Positions 18,506 to 29,394 are shown, counted from the first letter of the stretch. The stretch is 64,000 nucleotides of DNA from Variovorax sp. UMC13 (GCF_014170375.1 NZ_LZZW01000003.1:186001-250000), one strand, 5' to 3'. Program-made: numbers and translations. The notes: generated by a model not told the origin, from the sequence alone.

Positions 18506-19794
18506 GCGGGCACTCCTTCCTTCCTGAACAGGTCGCGGAACACCGGATAGATGTCCTGCGCGCTCGCCACCTTGCGCATCGCGAAGTTGGGGCGGATGCC
18601 CACCAGCTGCGAATACTCCTGCCAGAGGTTCTGCTCGGCATCGGCCACCTGCACGTAGGCGTAGTAGCGCGACATCGGCAGGATCGATTCGTCCAGCAGC
18701 TGGCGGCAGCGCCCGCTGTCCTGGTGCCAGTTGTCGCCGTCGCTGGCCTGGGCGCCGTAGATGTTCCACTCGGCGCTGGAATAGCGCGACTTGATGATCT
18801 CGTCCATCAGCACCAGCACGCTCGACACCACGGTGCCGCCGGTCTCGGTGGCGTGGAAGAACTCTTCCTCGCTGACTTCCTGCGCCTGCGTGTGGTGGCG
18901 CAGGAAGACCAGGTCGATCTTCTCGTAGTGGCGCGTGAGGAACAGGTAGAGCAGCATGAAGAAGCGCTTGGACATGTCCTTGCGCGCCTCGTCCATCGAG
19001 CCCGAGACGTCCATCAGGCAGAACATCACGGCCTTGGCGCTGGGCACCGGCACGCGCACCCGGTTGCGGTAGCGCAGGTCGATGGGGTCGATGTAGGGCA
19101 CGTGCTTGGCGGTGCGGCGCAGCTCGGCGATCGCCTCCTCGAGCGCACGGATGCGTTCGAGCGCCGAGGGCAGCTCCGAGCCCGGCTCGAGCTTGAGCCG
19201 CAGCAGCTCGGCCTCCATGCGGTGCAGCTCGATGCGGCTCTCGCCGCCCAGCGCGATGCGCCGGGCCAGCGCGCCGCGCATCGAGCGCACCACGTGCAGG
19301 CTGCTCGGGTTGCCATCGCTCTTGAAGCCGGCGCGGTGGCTCTTCCACTCGGGCACCTCGGTGAGTTGTGTGCGCACCAGGTGGGGCAGGGCGAGGTCCT
19401 CGAAGAAGACCTGCATGAACTCCTCGCGCGTCAGGCTGAAGACGAAATCGTCCTCGCCTTCGCCGCCGTCGCCGGCTTCGCCCTGGCCCGTGCCCCCGCC
19501 GCTCCCGCCCGGCGGCCGCGCGATGCGGTCGCCCTTGAGGTATTCCTGGTTGCCCGGGTGCACGTGCTCGCGGTTGCCGCCGGCCCCGTGCCCGAACACC
19601 GGCTCGGACACGTCGCGCTTGGGCAGCGTGATGTCCTCGCCGCGCTCGAGGTCGCGGATGTTGCGGCCACTGATCGCGCGCCGCACCGCGTCGCGGATCT
19701 GGCCCCGGTAGCGCCGGAGAAAGCGCTCGCGATTGCCGATCGACTTGTTCTTGCCGGACAAGCGTCGATCGATGATCTGTTGCAGCATGGCCAA
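18502..19794 (-). CDS. yeaH: YeaH/YhbH family protein (DUF444)
   Basis: This protein of about 430 residues is the YeaH partner of the PrkA kinase. The N-terminus IIDRRLSGKNKSIGNRERFLRRY and the Gly-rich middle GRPPGGSGGGTGQG region match the family, and FCLMDVSGSMDEARKDM is a von Willebrand A-type metal site (DxSxS). The start could be TTG 19794 or ATG 19788. GGAGG lies nine bases before the TTG and fifteen before the ATG, so the TTG is preferred on spacing. It lies 44 bases after prkA. YeaH's role is unknown; in enterobacteria yeaGH is induced by starvation and stress. Confidence 0.93.
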   Translation of the reverse strand: MAMLQQIIDRRLSGKNKSIGNRERFLRRYRGQIRDAVRRAISGRNIRDLERGEDITLPKRDVSEPVFGHGAGGNREHVHPGNQEYLKGDRIARPPGGSGGGTGQGEAGDGGEGEDDFVFSLTREEFMQVFFEDLALPHLVRTQLTEVPEWKSHRAGFKSDGNPSSLHVVRSMRGALARRIALGGESRIELHRMEAELLRLKLEPGSELPSALERIRALEEAIAELRRTAKHVPYIDPIDLRYRNRVRVPVPSAKAVMFCLMDVSGSMDEARKDMSKRFFMLLYLFLTRHYEKIDLVFLRHHTQAQEVSEEEFFHATETGGTVVSSVLVLMDEIIKSRYSSAEWNIYGAQASDGDNWHQDSGRCRQLLDESILPMSRYYAYVQVADAEQNLWQEYSQLVGIRPNFAMRKVASAQDIYPVFRDLFRKEGVPA

Positions 19795-19838
19795 GGTGTC
19801 AAACCTCCGCGCCGGAGCGCGTTATGGAACTCTGAAAC

Positions 19839-21761
19839 TCAGGAACTCTTGCGAACCCGCAGGTACCACTCGCACAGCAGGCGCACCTGCTTGGACGTGT
19901 AGCCTTTCTCCACCATGCGCGCGACGAAGTCCTGGTGCTTCTTCTGTTCGTCGGCGCTGCTCTTGGCGTTGAAGCTGATCACGGGCAGCAGCTCCTCGGT
20001 GTTGGAGAACATCTTCTTCTCGATCACCGTGCGCAGCTTCTCGTAGCTGGTCCAGGCCGGATTGCGGCCCGCGTTGCCGGCCCGCGCGCGCAGCACGAAG
20101 TTGACGATCTCGTTGCGGAAGTCCTTGGGGTTCGAGATGCCCGCGGGCTTCTCGATCTTCTCCAGCTCGCCGTTGAGCGAGACCCGGTCGAACACCTCGC
20201 CGGTGTCGACGTCGCGGTACTCCTGGTCCTGGATCCAGTAGTCGGCGTAGGTCACGTAGCGGTCGAAGATGTTCTGGCCGTACTCGCTGTAGCTCTCGAG
20301 GTAGGCGGTCTGGATCTCCTTGCCGATGAACTCCGCGTAGCGCGCGGCCAGGTGCTCCTTGATGTAGGCCAGGTACTTCTGCTCGGTCTCCGGCGGGAAC
20401 TGCTCGCGCTCGATCTGCTGCTCGAGCACGTACATCAGGTGCACCGGGTTGGCAGCCACCTCGCTGCTGTCGAAGTTGAAGACCTTGGAGATGATCTTGA
20501 AGGCGAAGCGCGTCGAGACGCCGCTCATGCCCTCGTCGACACCCGCGTAGTCGCGGTACTCCTGCAGCGACTTGGCCTTGGGGTCGGTGTCCTTGAGGCT
20601 GTCGCCGTCGTAGACCAGCGACTTGCTGAAGATGCTCGAGTTCTCCGGCTCCTTGAGCCGCGTGAGCACCGAGAACTGCGCCATCATGCGCAAGGTGCCG
20701 GGTGCGCACGGTGCTTCGGCCAGCGAGGAGGTGCGCACCAGCTTCTCGTAGATCTTGATCTCTTCGGACACGCGCAGGCAGTAGGGCACCTTGACGATGT
20801 AGATCCGGTCGAGGAAGGCTTCGTTGTTCTTGTTGTTGCGGAAGGCCTTCCATTCGCTCTCGTTGCTGTGGGCCAGCACGATGCCGTCGAAGGGGATGGC
20901 GCCGAAACCCTCGGTGCCCTTGAAGTTGCTTTCCTGGGTGGCGGTCAGCAGCGGGTGCAGCACCTTGATCGGCGCCTTGAACATCTCCACGAACTCGAGC
21001 AGGCCCTGGTTCGCGAGGCACAGGCCGCCCGAGTAGGAATAGGCGTCGGGGTCGTCCTGCGCATAGGTCTCGAGCTTGCGGATGTCGATCTTGCCGACCA
21101 GCGAGGAGATGTCCTGGTTGTTCTCGTCGCCGGGCTCGGTCTTGGCCACGGCGATCTGGCGCAGCACCGACGGGTAGCGCTTGACCACCTGGAACTTGCG
21201 GATGTCGCCGCCGTATTCCTCGAGCCGCTTGACGGCCCAGGGCGAGAGGATGCGCTGCAGGTAGCGGCGCGGAATGCCGAATTCCTTTTCGAGGATTTCT
21301 CCGTCCTCGGCCGGATCGAACAGGCCCAGCGGTGATTCGTTCACCGGCGATCCCTTGATCGCATAGAAGGGCACCTGCTCCATCAATTGCTTGAGCCGCT
21401 CCGCGATGGAGCTCTTGCCGCCGCCGACCGGGCCCAGCAGGTAGAGGATCTGCTTCTTCTCTTCCAGGCCTTGCGCGGCGTGGCGGAAATAGGACACCAC
21501 CTGCTCGATGGCGTCCTCCATGCCGTAGAACTCCTTGAACGCCGGGTAGAGCTTGATCACCTTGTTGGCGAAGATGCGCGAGAGCCGCGGATCGTTGCGG
21601 GTGTCGACAAGCTCGGGCGCGCCGATGGCTTGGAGCATGCGCTCGGCGGCGGTGGCATAGGCCACCGGCTCGCGCTTGCAGAGGTCAAGGTACTCCTGCA
21701 GCGAGAGGACCTCTTCTCGCGTGCGGTCGTAGCGGGCGGCAAAGTTGCTGATCACATCCAT
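19839..21761 (-). CDS. prkA: PrkA family serine protein kinase / AAA+ protein (YeaG)
   Basis: This 640-residue protein has an N-terminal AAA-type domain with the P-loop GPVGGGKSSIAERLKQL near residue 110 and a C-terminal PrkA kinase-like domain. The ATG at 21761 is used, because GGAGG lies seven bases upstream; the GTG two codons earlier is too close to the same site. Family members phosphorylate proteins on serine and respond to stress or starvation. It heads the operon prkA-yeaH-spoVR, the standard order in proteobacteria. Confidence 0.95.
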   Translation of the reverse strand: MDVISNFAARYDRTREEVLSLQEYLDLCKREPVAYATAAERMLQAIGAPELVDTRNDPRLSRIFANKVIKLYPAFKEFYGMEDAIEQVVSYFRHAAQGLEEKKQILYLLGPVGGGKSSIAERLKQLMEQVPFYAIKGSPVNESPLGLFDPAEDGEILEKEFGIPRRYLQRILSPWAVKRLEEYGGDIRKFQVVKRYPSVLRQIAVAKTEPGDENNQDISSLVGKIDIRKLETYAQDDPDAYSYSGGLCLANQGLLEFVEMFKAPIKVLHPLLTATQESNFKGTEGFGAIPFDGIVLAHSNESEWKAFRNNKNNEAFLDRIYIVKVPYCLRVSEEIKIYEKLVRTSSLAEAPCAPGTLRMMAQFSVLTRLKEPENSSIFSKSLVYDGDSLKDTDPKAKSLQEYRDYAGVDEGMSGVSTRFAFKIISKVFNFDSSEVAANPVHLMYVLEQQIEREQFPPETEQKYLAYIKEHLAARYAEFIGKEIQTAYLESYSEYGQNIFDRYVTYADYWIQDQEYRDVDTGEVFDRVSLNGELEKIEKPAGISNPKDFRNEIVNFVLRARAGNAGRNPAWTSYEKLRTVIEKKMFSNTEELLPVISFNAKSSADEQKKHQDFVARMVEKGYTSKQVRLLCEWYLRVRKSS

Positions 21762-22041
21762 GGACACACCTCCATCGAGTCAATGAGGCCGAAGCCCCGG
21801 ACCTGCAGCAGCCCACGCATCGCAACACTCGCTTCAGGTGCTTGGCGCCGGGCTGCAGCCCTGCAAAAAACTCCCTATTCCAACTGTAGATTCAGCATAA
21901 AGCAAAGAACGCTTCTGCGAGTGCTTATTCGTTCAGAACAACAGCGTCTGTTTAAAGTTCCTAGTGATGCATGAACGATTCAACAGCCTCATGCGTGCAC
22001 ATACGCGGCCAGTTTTGTTTTGGATCTGTCGATTCCGTCGC
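21762..22041. other. Intergenic region upstream of prkA
   Basis: About 280 bases separate the prkA start from the dnaJ terminator. The region is more AT-rich around 21870-21960 than its surroundings, as expected for a promoter. On the minus strand TTGCTT-N17-TGGAAT (ending near 21868) is a weak sigma-70/sigma-S candidate. GGGCTGCAGCCC at 21850-21861 is a perfect 12-base palindrome in the presumed leader. No gene or RNA was recognised. Confidence 0.4.
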
Positions 22042-22071
22042 AAAAAAAAGCGGCCCGCAGGCCGCTCTTTT
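22042..22071 (-). terminator. Intrinsic terminator after dnaJ
   Basis: On the minus strand AGCGGCC-TGCG-GGCCGCT forms a seven-base stem with a four-base loop (22049-22066), followed by a run of seven to eight U (22048-22042). It begins 28 bases past the dnaJ stop codon. The plus strand also has a short T-run, so it may act weakly in the other direction. Confidence 0.88.
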
Positions 22072-22093
22072 GTAGGCGATCCGCCGATCGCGA

Positions 22094-23233
22094 TCAGCTG
22101 AAGAATTCCTTGGCCTTGTCGAACCAGCCCTTGTCGGTCGGGCTGTGCTTGTTGCCGCCTTTCTTGAGCGACTCGTCGAGCTCCTTGACCAGCTTGCGCT
22201 GGTGCTCGCTGAGCTTGACCGGCGTCTCGACGCGCACGTGGCAGTACAGGTCGCCCGGGTAGCTGCCGCGCACGCCCTTGATGCCCTTGCCGCGCAGCCG
22301 GAACTGCTTGCCGCTCTGTGTGCCTTCGGGGATGTCGATCGCGGCCGCGCCCTTGAGCGTCGGCACGTTGATCTCGCCGCCCAGCGCCGCGGTCGTCATG
22401 GCCACCGGCACCACGCAGTGCAGGTCGTCGCCGTCGCGCTCGAACAGGTCGTGCTTCTTGAGCCGGATCTCGATGTAGAGGTCGCCCGGCGGGCCGCCGT
22501 TGGTGCCGGGTTCGCCGTTGCCGGTGCTGCGGATGCGCATGCCGTCGTCGATGCCGGCCGGGATCTTCACTTCCAGCGTCTTGTTGTTCTTGATCTTGCC
22601 CTGGCCGTGGCAGGTGGCGCACGGCTCGGGGATGATCTTGCCCGTGCCGTGGCACTGCGGGCAGGTCTGTTGTACGCTGAAGAAGCCTTGACGCATCTGC
22701 ACCGCGCCCGCGCCGTGGCAGGTGGTGCAGGTGATGGGCTTGGTGCCGGGCTTGGCGCCCGTGCCGCTGCAGGTGCCGCAATCGTCCCAGCTGGGGATGC
22801 GGATCTGCGCGTCCTTGCCGTCGGCCGCTTCTTCCAGCGTGATCTCCATCGCGTAGCTCAGGTCGCCGCCGCGGAAGACCTGCCGGCCGCTGCCCTGGCG
22901 GCCGCCGCGCGCACCGCCGAACACGTCGCCGAAGATGTCGCCGAAGGCCTCCGCAAAGCCGCCGAAGCCTTCCGCGCCCGGGCCGCCGCGCATGTTCGGG
23001 TCGACGCCCGCATGGCCGTACTGGTCGTAGGCGGCCCGCTTCTGCGGGTCCGACAGCATCTCGTACGCTTCCTTGGCGTCCTTGAACTTGGCTTCCGCAT
23101 CCTTGGACGCATCGCCCTGGTTGCGGTCGGGATGGTGCTTCATCGCCTGCTTGCGATAAGCCTTCTTGATTTCATCCTCGCTCGCGTTCTTGGGAACGCC
23201 GAGGGTTTCGTAGTAGTCGCGTTTGGTGGCCAT
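22094..23233 (-). CDS. dnaJ: Molecular chaperone DnaJ
   Basis: This 379-residue Hsp40 stimulates DnaK ATPase and delivers unfolded proteins. The N-terminal J domain has the HPD motif ([10 protein letters not shown] near residue 34), followed by a Gly/Phe-rich region (about 75-120). Four zinc-finger repeats CxxCxGxG follow ([32 protein letters not shown], about 147-205), then the C-terminal substrate-binding domain. All four repeats are intact, so it is a full type I DnaJ. It lies downstream of dnaK, with an intrinsic terminator between them, so it probably has some separate expression. Confidence 0.97.
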   Translation of the reverse strand: MATKRDYYETLGVPKNASEDEIKKAYRKQAMKHHPDRNQGDASKDAEAKFKDAKEAYEMLSDPQKRAAYDQYGHAGVDPNMRGGPGAEGFGGFAEAFGDIFGDVFGGARGGRQGSGRQVFRGGDLSYAMEITLEEAADGKDAQIRIPSWDDCGTCSGTGAKPGTKPITCTTCHGAGAVQMRQGFFSVQQTCPQCHGTGKIIPEPCATCHGQGKIKNNKTLEVKIPAGIDDGMRIRSTGNGEPGTNGGPPGDLYIEIRLKKHDLFERDGDDLHCVVPVAMTTAALGGEINVPTLKGAAAIDIPEGTQSGKQFRLRGKGIKGVRGSYPGDLYCHVRVETPVKLSEHQRKLVKELDESLKKGGNKHSPTDKGWFDKAKEFFS

Positions 23234-23275
23234 GGTGCGGGTCGTGCGGGTCGTCGGGGGCGGTAGCTGGAAACG

Positions 23276-23312
23276 GAAAAGGCTGGATCACCCGTCGGGG
23301 GGTGATCCAGCC
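23276..23312 (-). terminator. Terminator hairpin between dnaK and dnaJ
   Basis: A 13-base perfect stem (GGCTGGATCACCC at 23281-23293 with its complement at 23300-23312) has a six-base loop and is followed on the minus strand by UUUU (23280-23277). It lies 18 bases past the dnaK stop and 43 bases before dnaJ. The short U-tract suggests partial termination, which would lower DnaJ relative to DnaK. Confidence 0.75.
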
Positions 23313-23330
23313 TCGGGAAGCGCTGCGGGA

Positions 23331-25265
<1,935 letters not shown>

Positions 25266-25305
25266 GATGTGAATGCTCCTGAATGCTGGAATTGAGTTGT
25301 TGTGA

Positions 25306-25333
25306 ACGTGTGGATAACCCGGCGCTATTCAAG
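25306..25333 (-). promoter_or_regulatory. Weak sigma-32-like promoter upstream of dnaK
   Basis: On the minus strand CTTGAAT (25333-25327) and CCACACGT (25313-25306) are separated by 13 bases. The sigma-32 consensus is CTTGAAA and CCCCATNT with 11-16 bases between. The -35 match is good and the -10 match is partial. It would start dnaK transcripts independent of grpE. Confidence is limited by the -10 box. Confidence 0.4.
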
Positions 25334-25372
25334 GGATGACGCGGGGATTTCCTGTGGGTTTCCTGGGGGCGG

Positions 25373-25948
25373 TCAGCCCGCGGCGCTGACCGTGACCAGC
25401 GCGGGGCGCAGCACGCGCTCGGCGATGGTGTAGCCCTTCTGCAGCACGCCCACGATGGTGTTGGGTTCCTGGCCGGGCGTCGGCACGACCGAGATGGCCT
25501 GGTGCTGGTGCGGATCGAACTTGCTGCCTGCGGCGGGCGCGATCTCGATCACCTTGTGGCGCTCGAGCGCGCTCTTGAGCTGGCGCAGCGTGGCTTCGGC
25601 GCCTTCGCGGATCTGCTCGGGCGTCACGTCCTGGATCGCCAGGCCGGCCTCGAGGCTGTCGGTGACCGGCAGCAGGCTCTCGGCGAAGGCCTCGACCGCG
25701 AACTTGCGGGCCTTGGTGATCTCCTCGTCGGCGCGGCGGCGTGCGTTCTGCACGTCGGCCTGCGCGCGCAGGTACTGGTCGGCCAGCTCCGCATTCTTCG
25801 CCTGCAAGGTCGCCAGCTCGGCCTGGGCCGCGACCAGCGCGTCCTGCGCATCGGCCTCGTTGGCGAATTGCGCCGCTTCGAGTTCTTCGGGGCTGGGTTC
25901 GCCTTGCAGCGTCTGCGGGTTCATTTCGGAGTTTTGTGGATTCGACAT
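25373..25948 (-). CDS. grpE: Nucleotide exchange factor GrpE
   Basis: This protein of about 191 residues exchanges ADP for ATP on DnaK. The N-terminal half is a long coiled coil (about residues 20-75; [22 protein letters not shown]), then [14 protein letters not shown] and [19 protein letters not shown] lead to the beta domain with [22 protein letters not shown]. The ATG at 25948 is preferred over the TTG two codons upstream. No clear ribosome-binding site is seen. It lies 37-50 bases from a strong sigma-32 promoter. Confidence 0.96.
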   Translation of the reverse strand: MSNPQNSEMNPQTLQGEPSPEELEAAQFANEADAQDALVAAQAELATLQAKNAELADQYLRAQADVQNARRRADEEITKARKFAVEAFAESLLPVTDSLEAGLAIQDVTPEQIREGAEATLRQLKSALERHKVIEIAPAAGSKFDPHQHQAISVVPTPGQEPNTIVGVLQKGYTIAERVLRPALVTVSAAG

Positions 25949-25993
25949 GCTCAAAAACCGTTGAAACGGCCGTGAAAGAAACGATTCCGGGCC

Positions 25994-26022
25994 AATTGGG
26001 GCCGCCGGAAGGGTTTTTCAAG
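25994..26022 (-). promoter_or_regulatory. Sigma-32 heat-shock promoter of grpE
   Basis: On the minus strand CTTGAAA (26022-26016) is a perfect -35 box, followed by a 14-base spacer and CCCCAATT (26001-25994), close to the -10 consensus CCCCATNT. Transcription would start near 25985, about 37 bases before the grpE start codon. It directly follows the terminator of the upstream FKBP gene. Confidence 0.82.
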
Positions 26023-26024
26023 AC

Positions 26025-26050
26025 AAAAAAATGCGGCTTCATCAAGCCGC
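26025..26050 (-). terminator. Intrinsic terminator upstream of grpE
   Basis: On the minus strand GCGGCTT-GATG-AAGCCGC (26050-26033) forms a seven-base stem with a four-base loop, followed by A and seven U (26031-26025). It would end transcripts entering from the FKBP gene, separating them from the heat-shock operon. The last base of the U-run lies three bases before the sigma-32 -35 box. Confidence 0.85.
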
Positions 26051-26099
26051 TGGCAGGAAACACTGAATTCCCCTGACCACCCCAGTCCGTACGGTTCCG

Positions 26100-26240
26100 C
26101 CCGGGCGAGGCGCACGCAGTGCGCGAGCCCGCAGAACCCCAGGACTACCGCGGAACCGGCTTCGCCGGGCCGCCGGTAGTGCCCCCGGAGGGGGGAAGGG
26201 CGAAGCGACACGAAGTGCGCAAAGCCCCTCGGGGGGGAGC
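26100..26240. repeat. GC-rich dispersed-type intergenic repeat next to the FKBP gene
   Basis: The segment contains CGCACGCAGTGCGCGAG, several CCCCCGGAGGGGGG-like palindromes and ACACGAAGTGCGCAAAGCCCC ending in CCCCTCGGGGGGG, two bases before the FKBP stop codon. This has the look of the intergenic palindromic elements that recur in Variovorax-like genomes. I infer that class from its composition and form; copies elsewhere could not be counted. It could affect the 3' end of the FKBP mRNA. Confidence 0.5.
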
Positions 26241-26242
26241 CA

Positions 26243-26593
26243 TCAGTGCGCGTCGAGCAGCTCGACGTCGAACTTCAGCGTCGCGTTCGGCGGGATCACG
26301 CCGCCGGCGCCACGGGCACCGTAGCCCAGGGCTGCGGGAATGATCAGCGTGCGCTGGCCGCCGATCTTCATGCCGGCCACGCCTTCGTCCCAGCCCTTGA
26401 TGACCTGGCCGGCGCCCAGCGAGAAGGCGAACGGATCGCCACGGTCGCGGCTGGAGTCGAACTTGGCGCCCTGCACGCCGTCGTTGTAGAGCCAGCCGGT
26501 GTAGTGCACATGCACGTGCTGGCCGGCCTTGGCTTCGCTGCCGTCGCCGACGACGGTGTCTTCGTATTGCAGGCCGGAGGGAGTGGTGGGCAT
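26243..26593 (-). CDS. FKBP-type peptidyl-prolyl cis-trans isomerase
   Basis: This 116-residue single-domain FKBP would speed proline isomerisation during folding. The segments VHVHYTGWLYNDGVQGAKFDSS, FSLGAGQVIKGWDEGVAGM and IPAALGYGARGAGGVIPPNATL cover the FK506-binding pocket with its Tyr, Asp, Phe, Trp and Tyr residues. There is no signal peptide, so it is cytoplasmic. It lies upstream of grpE on the same strand but is separated by a repeat, a terminator and the sigma-32 promoter. Confidence 0.95.
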   Translation of the reverse strand: MPTTPSGLQYEDTVVGDGSEAKAGQHVHVHYTGWLYNDGVQGAKFDSSRDRGDPFAFSLGAGQVIKGWDEGVAGMKIGGQRTLIIPAALGYGARGAGGVIPPNATLKFDVELLDAH

Positions 26594-26700
26594 GGGCGTT
26601 CCTTATCGAGGATGAAAACGGGTTGGAAGAATGGCGGGGAGTTTAACGACCGGGCGTGTCCCTGCCCGCAGGACGTGATGCCGTCGCGGCGCGACCACGC

Positions 26701-27060
26701 TCAAACAGAAGGAAAGGGGGGCCCGGGCGGCGTCGGTGCCGGCGACACTGCCGCGGCCTTCTTCGCCTGCCCGGCCTGCCACTTGCCCGCGAAGGCCTGC
26801 AGGTCCGACAGCCGCCGCAGCAGGTCCTGGCCGCTGAGCGTCAGGCTGTAGCCGTCGCCGCCGTGGATCACGAGGCCGGCCTCGCGCAGTTCCTTGATGC
26901 GGGTGTTGAGCGTGTTGGGCGTGATGCCGCCCACGCTGTCCTGCAGCAGCCTGAAGGTCTGCGCGTGGCCGTCCCGCAGCGCCCAGAGCACGCGCAAGGC
27001 ATAGCGGGCTTCCAGCAGCGCGAGCAACTGGTTGACGGCTGCGTTTTCCTTGGAACTCAT
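26701..27060 (-). CDS. HxlR-family winged-helix transcriptional regulator
   Basis: This 119-residue protein has a single winged-helix domain of the HxlR type. ARYALRVLWALRDGHAQTFRLLQDSV (here given by its central ALRVLWAL) leads into ITPNTLNTRIKELREAGLV, the recognition helix, then the wing GYSLTLSGQDLL. Typical HxlR proteins begin with a sensing Cys in CPV; that cysteine is absent, so it is unlikely to be a redox or aldehyde sensor of the YodB type. The C-terminal tail is Ala/Pro-rich. The target is unknown; no divergent gene lies next to it. Confidence 0.8.
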   Translation of the reverse strand: MSSKENAAVNQLLALLEARYALRVLWALRDGHAQTFRLLQDSVGGITPNTLNTRIKELREAGLVIHGGDGYSLTLSGQDLLRRLSDLQAFAGKWQAGQAKKAAAVSPAPTPPGPPFPSV

Positions 27061-27125
27061 CGGTGTCGTGGCGGGAGGGGCGGCAAGGCGCGGAGGGGCC
27101 GGCGACTATAGCGCAGAAGCGGTTC

Positions 27126-27144
27126 TGCTACTGCTTTCGTAGCT
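27126..27144. repeat. Short inverted repeat upstream of the HxlR-type gene
   Basis: GCTAC (27127-27131) and GTAGC (27139-27143) form an inverted repeat around TGCTTTC. Similar GCTACTGCTTTCGTAGC-type short repeats occur between genes in Comamonadaceae, as far as I recall. It could also be an operator. The sequence alone does not decide. Confidence 0.3.
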
Positions 27145-27182
27145 GAATCGCACCGCGCCGTGCGGGTTCGCAAGGGGTCGGC

Positions 27183-28037
27183 TCATGGCCGGGGCTGCTG
27201 CGCCATGACTTCGCCCAGGCGCACCGGGCCGCCCGGCGCCCAGGCCGGGTTGAAGGCCAGGTCGCGCGAGGGGAACAGCATCACCACTGTCGAACCGAGC
27301 AGGAAACGGCCCATTTCCTCGCCCTGGCGCAGCACGATCTGCGGCTGGTCGTCGTAACGCCATTCGCGCACCTCGCCGCCGCGCGGCGGGTTGATCACGC
27401 CATGCCAGACGGTCGCCATGCTGCCGACGATGGTCGCGCCCACCAGCACCAGCACGAAGGGGCCGTGCGGGCCGTCGAACACGCACACCGTGCGTTCGTT
27501 GCGGGCGAACAGCCCCGGCACGCCGCGCGCGGTGGTCGGGTTGACCGAGAAGAGGTCGCCCGGCACGTAGATCATGCGGCGCAGCCGGCCGTCGCAGGGC
27601 ATGTGGATGCGGTGGTAGTCGCGCGGGCTCAGGTAGAGCGTGGCGAAGCTGCCGTGCGCGAACTGCGCGGCCAGCGCCGCGTCGCCGCCGACGAGTGCGG
27701 TGGCGGTGCAGTGGTGGCCCTTGGCCTGGAACAGCTGGCCGTCGGCGACCGGGCCGAACTGGCTGATCGCGCCGTCCACCGGCGACACCAGGTCGGCCTG
27801 CGCGATCGGCCGCGCGCCCGGCTTGAGCGCGCGCGTGAAGAAGTCGTTGAAGCTCGCGTAGCTCGCGATGTCGCTGTCGAGCGCCTCCGCCATGTTCACG
27901 TCGTACTTCGCCACGAAGCGCCGGATGATCCAGGTGGTGACGGCGCCGCGCTCCTTGCCGGCGACCCAGCCGGCGAAGGAAGTCAGGGCCTGCTTGGGCA
28001 GGACGTATTGGGGGAGGACGGAGAGGCGATCGGACAC
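27183..28037 (-). CDS. psd: Phosphatidylserine decarboxylase proenzyme
   Basis: This 284-residue membrane-associated enzyme makes phosphatidylethanolamine. The self-cleavage site LGST (residues 247-250) is present, so Ser249 should become the pyruvoyl group of the alpha subunit. SPVDGAISQFG and YLSPRDYHRIHMPCDG carry the Asp and His of the self-cleavage and catalytic centre. The spacing from start to cleavage site is normal for type I enzymes. The gene stands alone, with a 145-base stretch to the HxlR start region on one side and 103 bases to pdxH on the other. Confidence 0.95.
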   Translation of the reverse strand: MSDRLSVLPQYVLPKQALTSFAGWVAGKERGAVTTWIIRRFVAKYDVNMAEALDSDIASYASFNDFFTRALKPGARPIAQADLVSPVDGAISQFGPVADGQLFQAKGHHCTATALVGGDAALAAQFAHGSFATLYLSPRDYHRIHMPCDGRLRRMIYVPGDLFSVNPTTARGVPGLFARNERTVCVFDGPHGPFVLVLVGATIVGSMATVWHGVINPPRGGEVREWRYDDQPQIVLRQGEEMGRFLLGSTVVMLFPSRDLAFNPAWAPGGPVRLGEVMAQQPRP

Positions 28038-28140
28038 GTGGGGTGGGCAGAAGCGGAAGCGGCAGGACCGGGCATTCTAGGAAGCTTGCGGCCCGGCGCG
28101 CCTATCGATTGCCCGGGGCTGGTGTGGCGACCGGTCGTTC

Positions 28141-28794
28141 TCAGGGCGCGAGCCGTTCGCGCAGCCAGCCGCCGCCGGCCTCGTCGGCGCGGTAGCGCAG
28201 CCGGTCGTGCAGCCGGCTCTTGCGGCCCTGCCAGAACTCCCAGCGCTCGGGCACCAGCCGGTAGCCGCCCCAGTGCGGCGGGCGCGGCGGCGACAGCAGG
28301 TGGCGGGCGGCGGCCAGGGCCGCGTTCTTCACCAGCACGTCGCGGCCGCTGATGACCTCGCTCTGCGGGCTGGCCCAGGCGCCCAGGCGCGAATCGAGCG
28401 GGCGGCTGGCGAAATAGGCGTCGCTCTCGGCGTCGTCGACCTTTTCCACCCGGCCCTCGATGCGCACCACGCGCTCGAGCTCGACCCAGTGGAACTGCAG
28501 CGCGGCATAGGGGTTGCCGCCCAGCTCCTGGCCCTTGCGGCTCTGGTAGTTGGTGAACCAGACGATGCCGCGCGCGTCGTAGCCCTTGATCAGCACGATG
28601 CGCGTGGAGGGCCGCAGGTCGCTGCCGACCGTGGCCAGTGTCATGGCGTTGGGCTCGGGCACCTGGGCCTCGATGGCTTCGCCGAGCCAGCGTTCGAATT
28701 GCTGCAGCGGGTCGGCCGCGCTGCGGACTTCGTCGAGTTCGGCGCGCTCGTAGCTCTTGCGCAGCGCGGCGAGGGAATCGTTGGGAGAGGTCAT
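28141..28794 (-). CDS. pdxH: Pyridoxamine 5'-phosphate oxidase
   Basis: This 217-residue FMN enzyme makes pyridoxal 5'-phosphate from pyridoxine or pyridoxamine phosphate. The segments [50 protein letters not shown] and the C-terminal [16 protein letters not shown], with its Arg and His contacts, are characteristic (key parts: [21 protein letters not shown]). The start at 28794 gives the normal length. It is divergent from the MocA-like gene, with 33 bases between start codons, so the promoters overlap. Confidence 0.95.
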   Translation of the reverse strand: MTSPNDSLAALRKSYERAELDEVRSAADPLQQFERWLGEAIEAQVPEPNAMTLATVGSDLRPSTRIVLIKGYDARGIVWFTNYQSRKGQELGGNPYAALQFHWVELERVVRIEGRVEKVDDAESDAYFASRPLDSRLGAWASPQSEVISGRDVLVKNAALAAARHLLSPPRPPHWGGYRLVPERWEFWQGRKSRLHDRLRYRADEAGGGWLRERLAP

Positions 28795-28827
28795 GACGCG
28801 ATTGTCGACGCGCGGGATACTTCGCGC

Positions 28828-29394
28828 ATGAACCCCATCGCCTTGCCCACCGTGATCGTGCTGGCCTCCGGCCGCGGCGACCGCTTCCGTGCCTCGGGCG
28901 GCACGGTGCACAAGCTGGCGGCGCTGCTCGGCGGACGGCCGCTGCTGGAGCACAGCCTGGCCGCGGTGCGCGCGAGCGGGCTGCCCTGGCATCTGGAAGA
29001 CGCCGGCCATCCGGGCATGGGCGATTCGATCGCCGCGGCGGTGCGCGCGACGGCCGATGCCAGCGGCTGGCTGATCCTGCCGGCCGACCTGCCGCTGGTG
29101 CGGCCCGACACGCTGCGGCGCGTGGCCGAGGCGCTGGTGCAGGGCGCGGCGGCGGTGCAGCCCAGCCATGCGGGCCGGCGCGGCCACCCCGTGGCCTTCG
29201 GCACCGGCGCGCGCGAGGCGCTGCTGCAACGCACGGGCGAAATGGGCGCAGCGCCCGTGCTCCAGGCGCTGCGTGCGCGCGGCGAGGTGCGCGAACTGGC
29301 GCTCGACGACATCGGCATCGTGACCGATATCGACACCCTGGCCGACCTGGCGGCGGCCGAGGCGCTCTGGCGGGAGCTCAGCCCTTCGAGATGA
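28828..29394 (+). CDS. MocA-like nucleotidyltransferase
   Basis: This 188-residue protein has the NTP-transferase fold of molybdenum-cofactor cytidylyl/guanylyl transferases. The nucleotide loop is [13 protein letters not shown] (residues 11-23), a conserved Lys follows in VHKLAALLG, and PADLPLV gives the metal-binding Asp. [10 protein letters not shown] near residue 68 matches the MocA signature GMGxSLAAG. It may nucleotidylate a molybdenum cofactor for a xanthine-dehydrogenase-type enzyme, but no such enzyme gene is in the window. Its last 17 bases overlap the convergent sodC gene. Confidence 0.8.
   Translation: MNPIALPTVIVLASGRGDRFRASGGTVHKLAALLGGRPLLEHSLAAVRASGLPWHLEDAGHPGMGDSIAAAVRATADASGWLILPADLPLVRPDTLRRVAEALVQGAAAVQPSHAGRRGHPVAFGTGAREALLQRTGEMGAAPVLQALRARGEVRELALDDIGIVTDIDTLADLAAAEALWRELSPSR

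Noticed and set aside
27126..27144. Intrinsic terminator upstream of the HxlR-type gene
   Set aside because: The stem is only five bases and there is no T-run. It is listed only as a short repeat.
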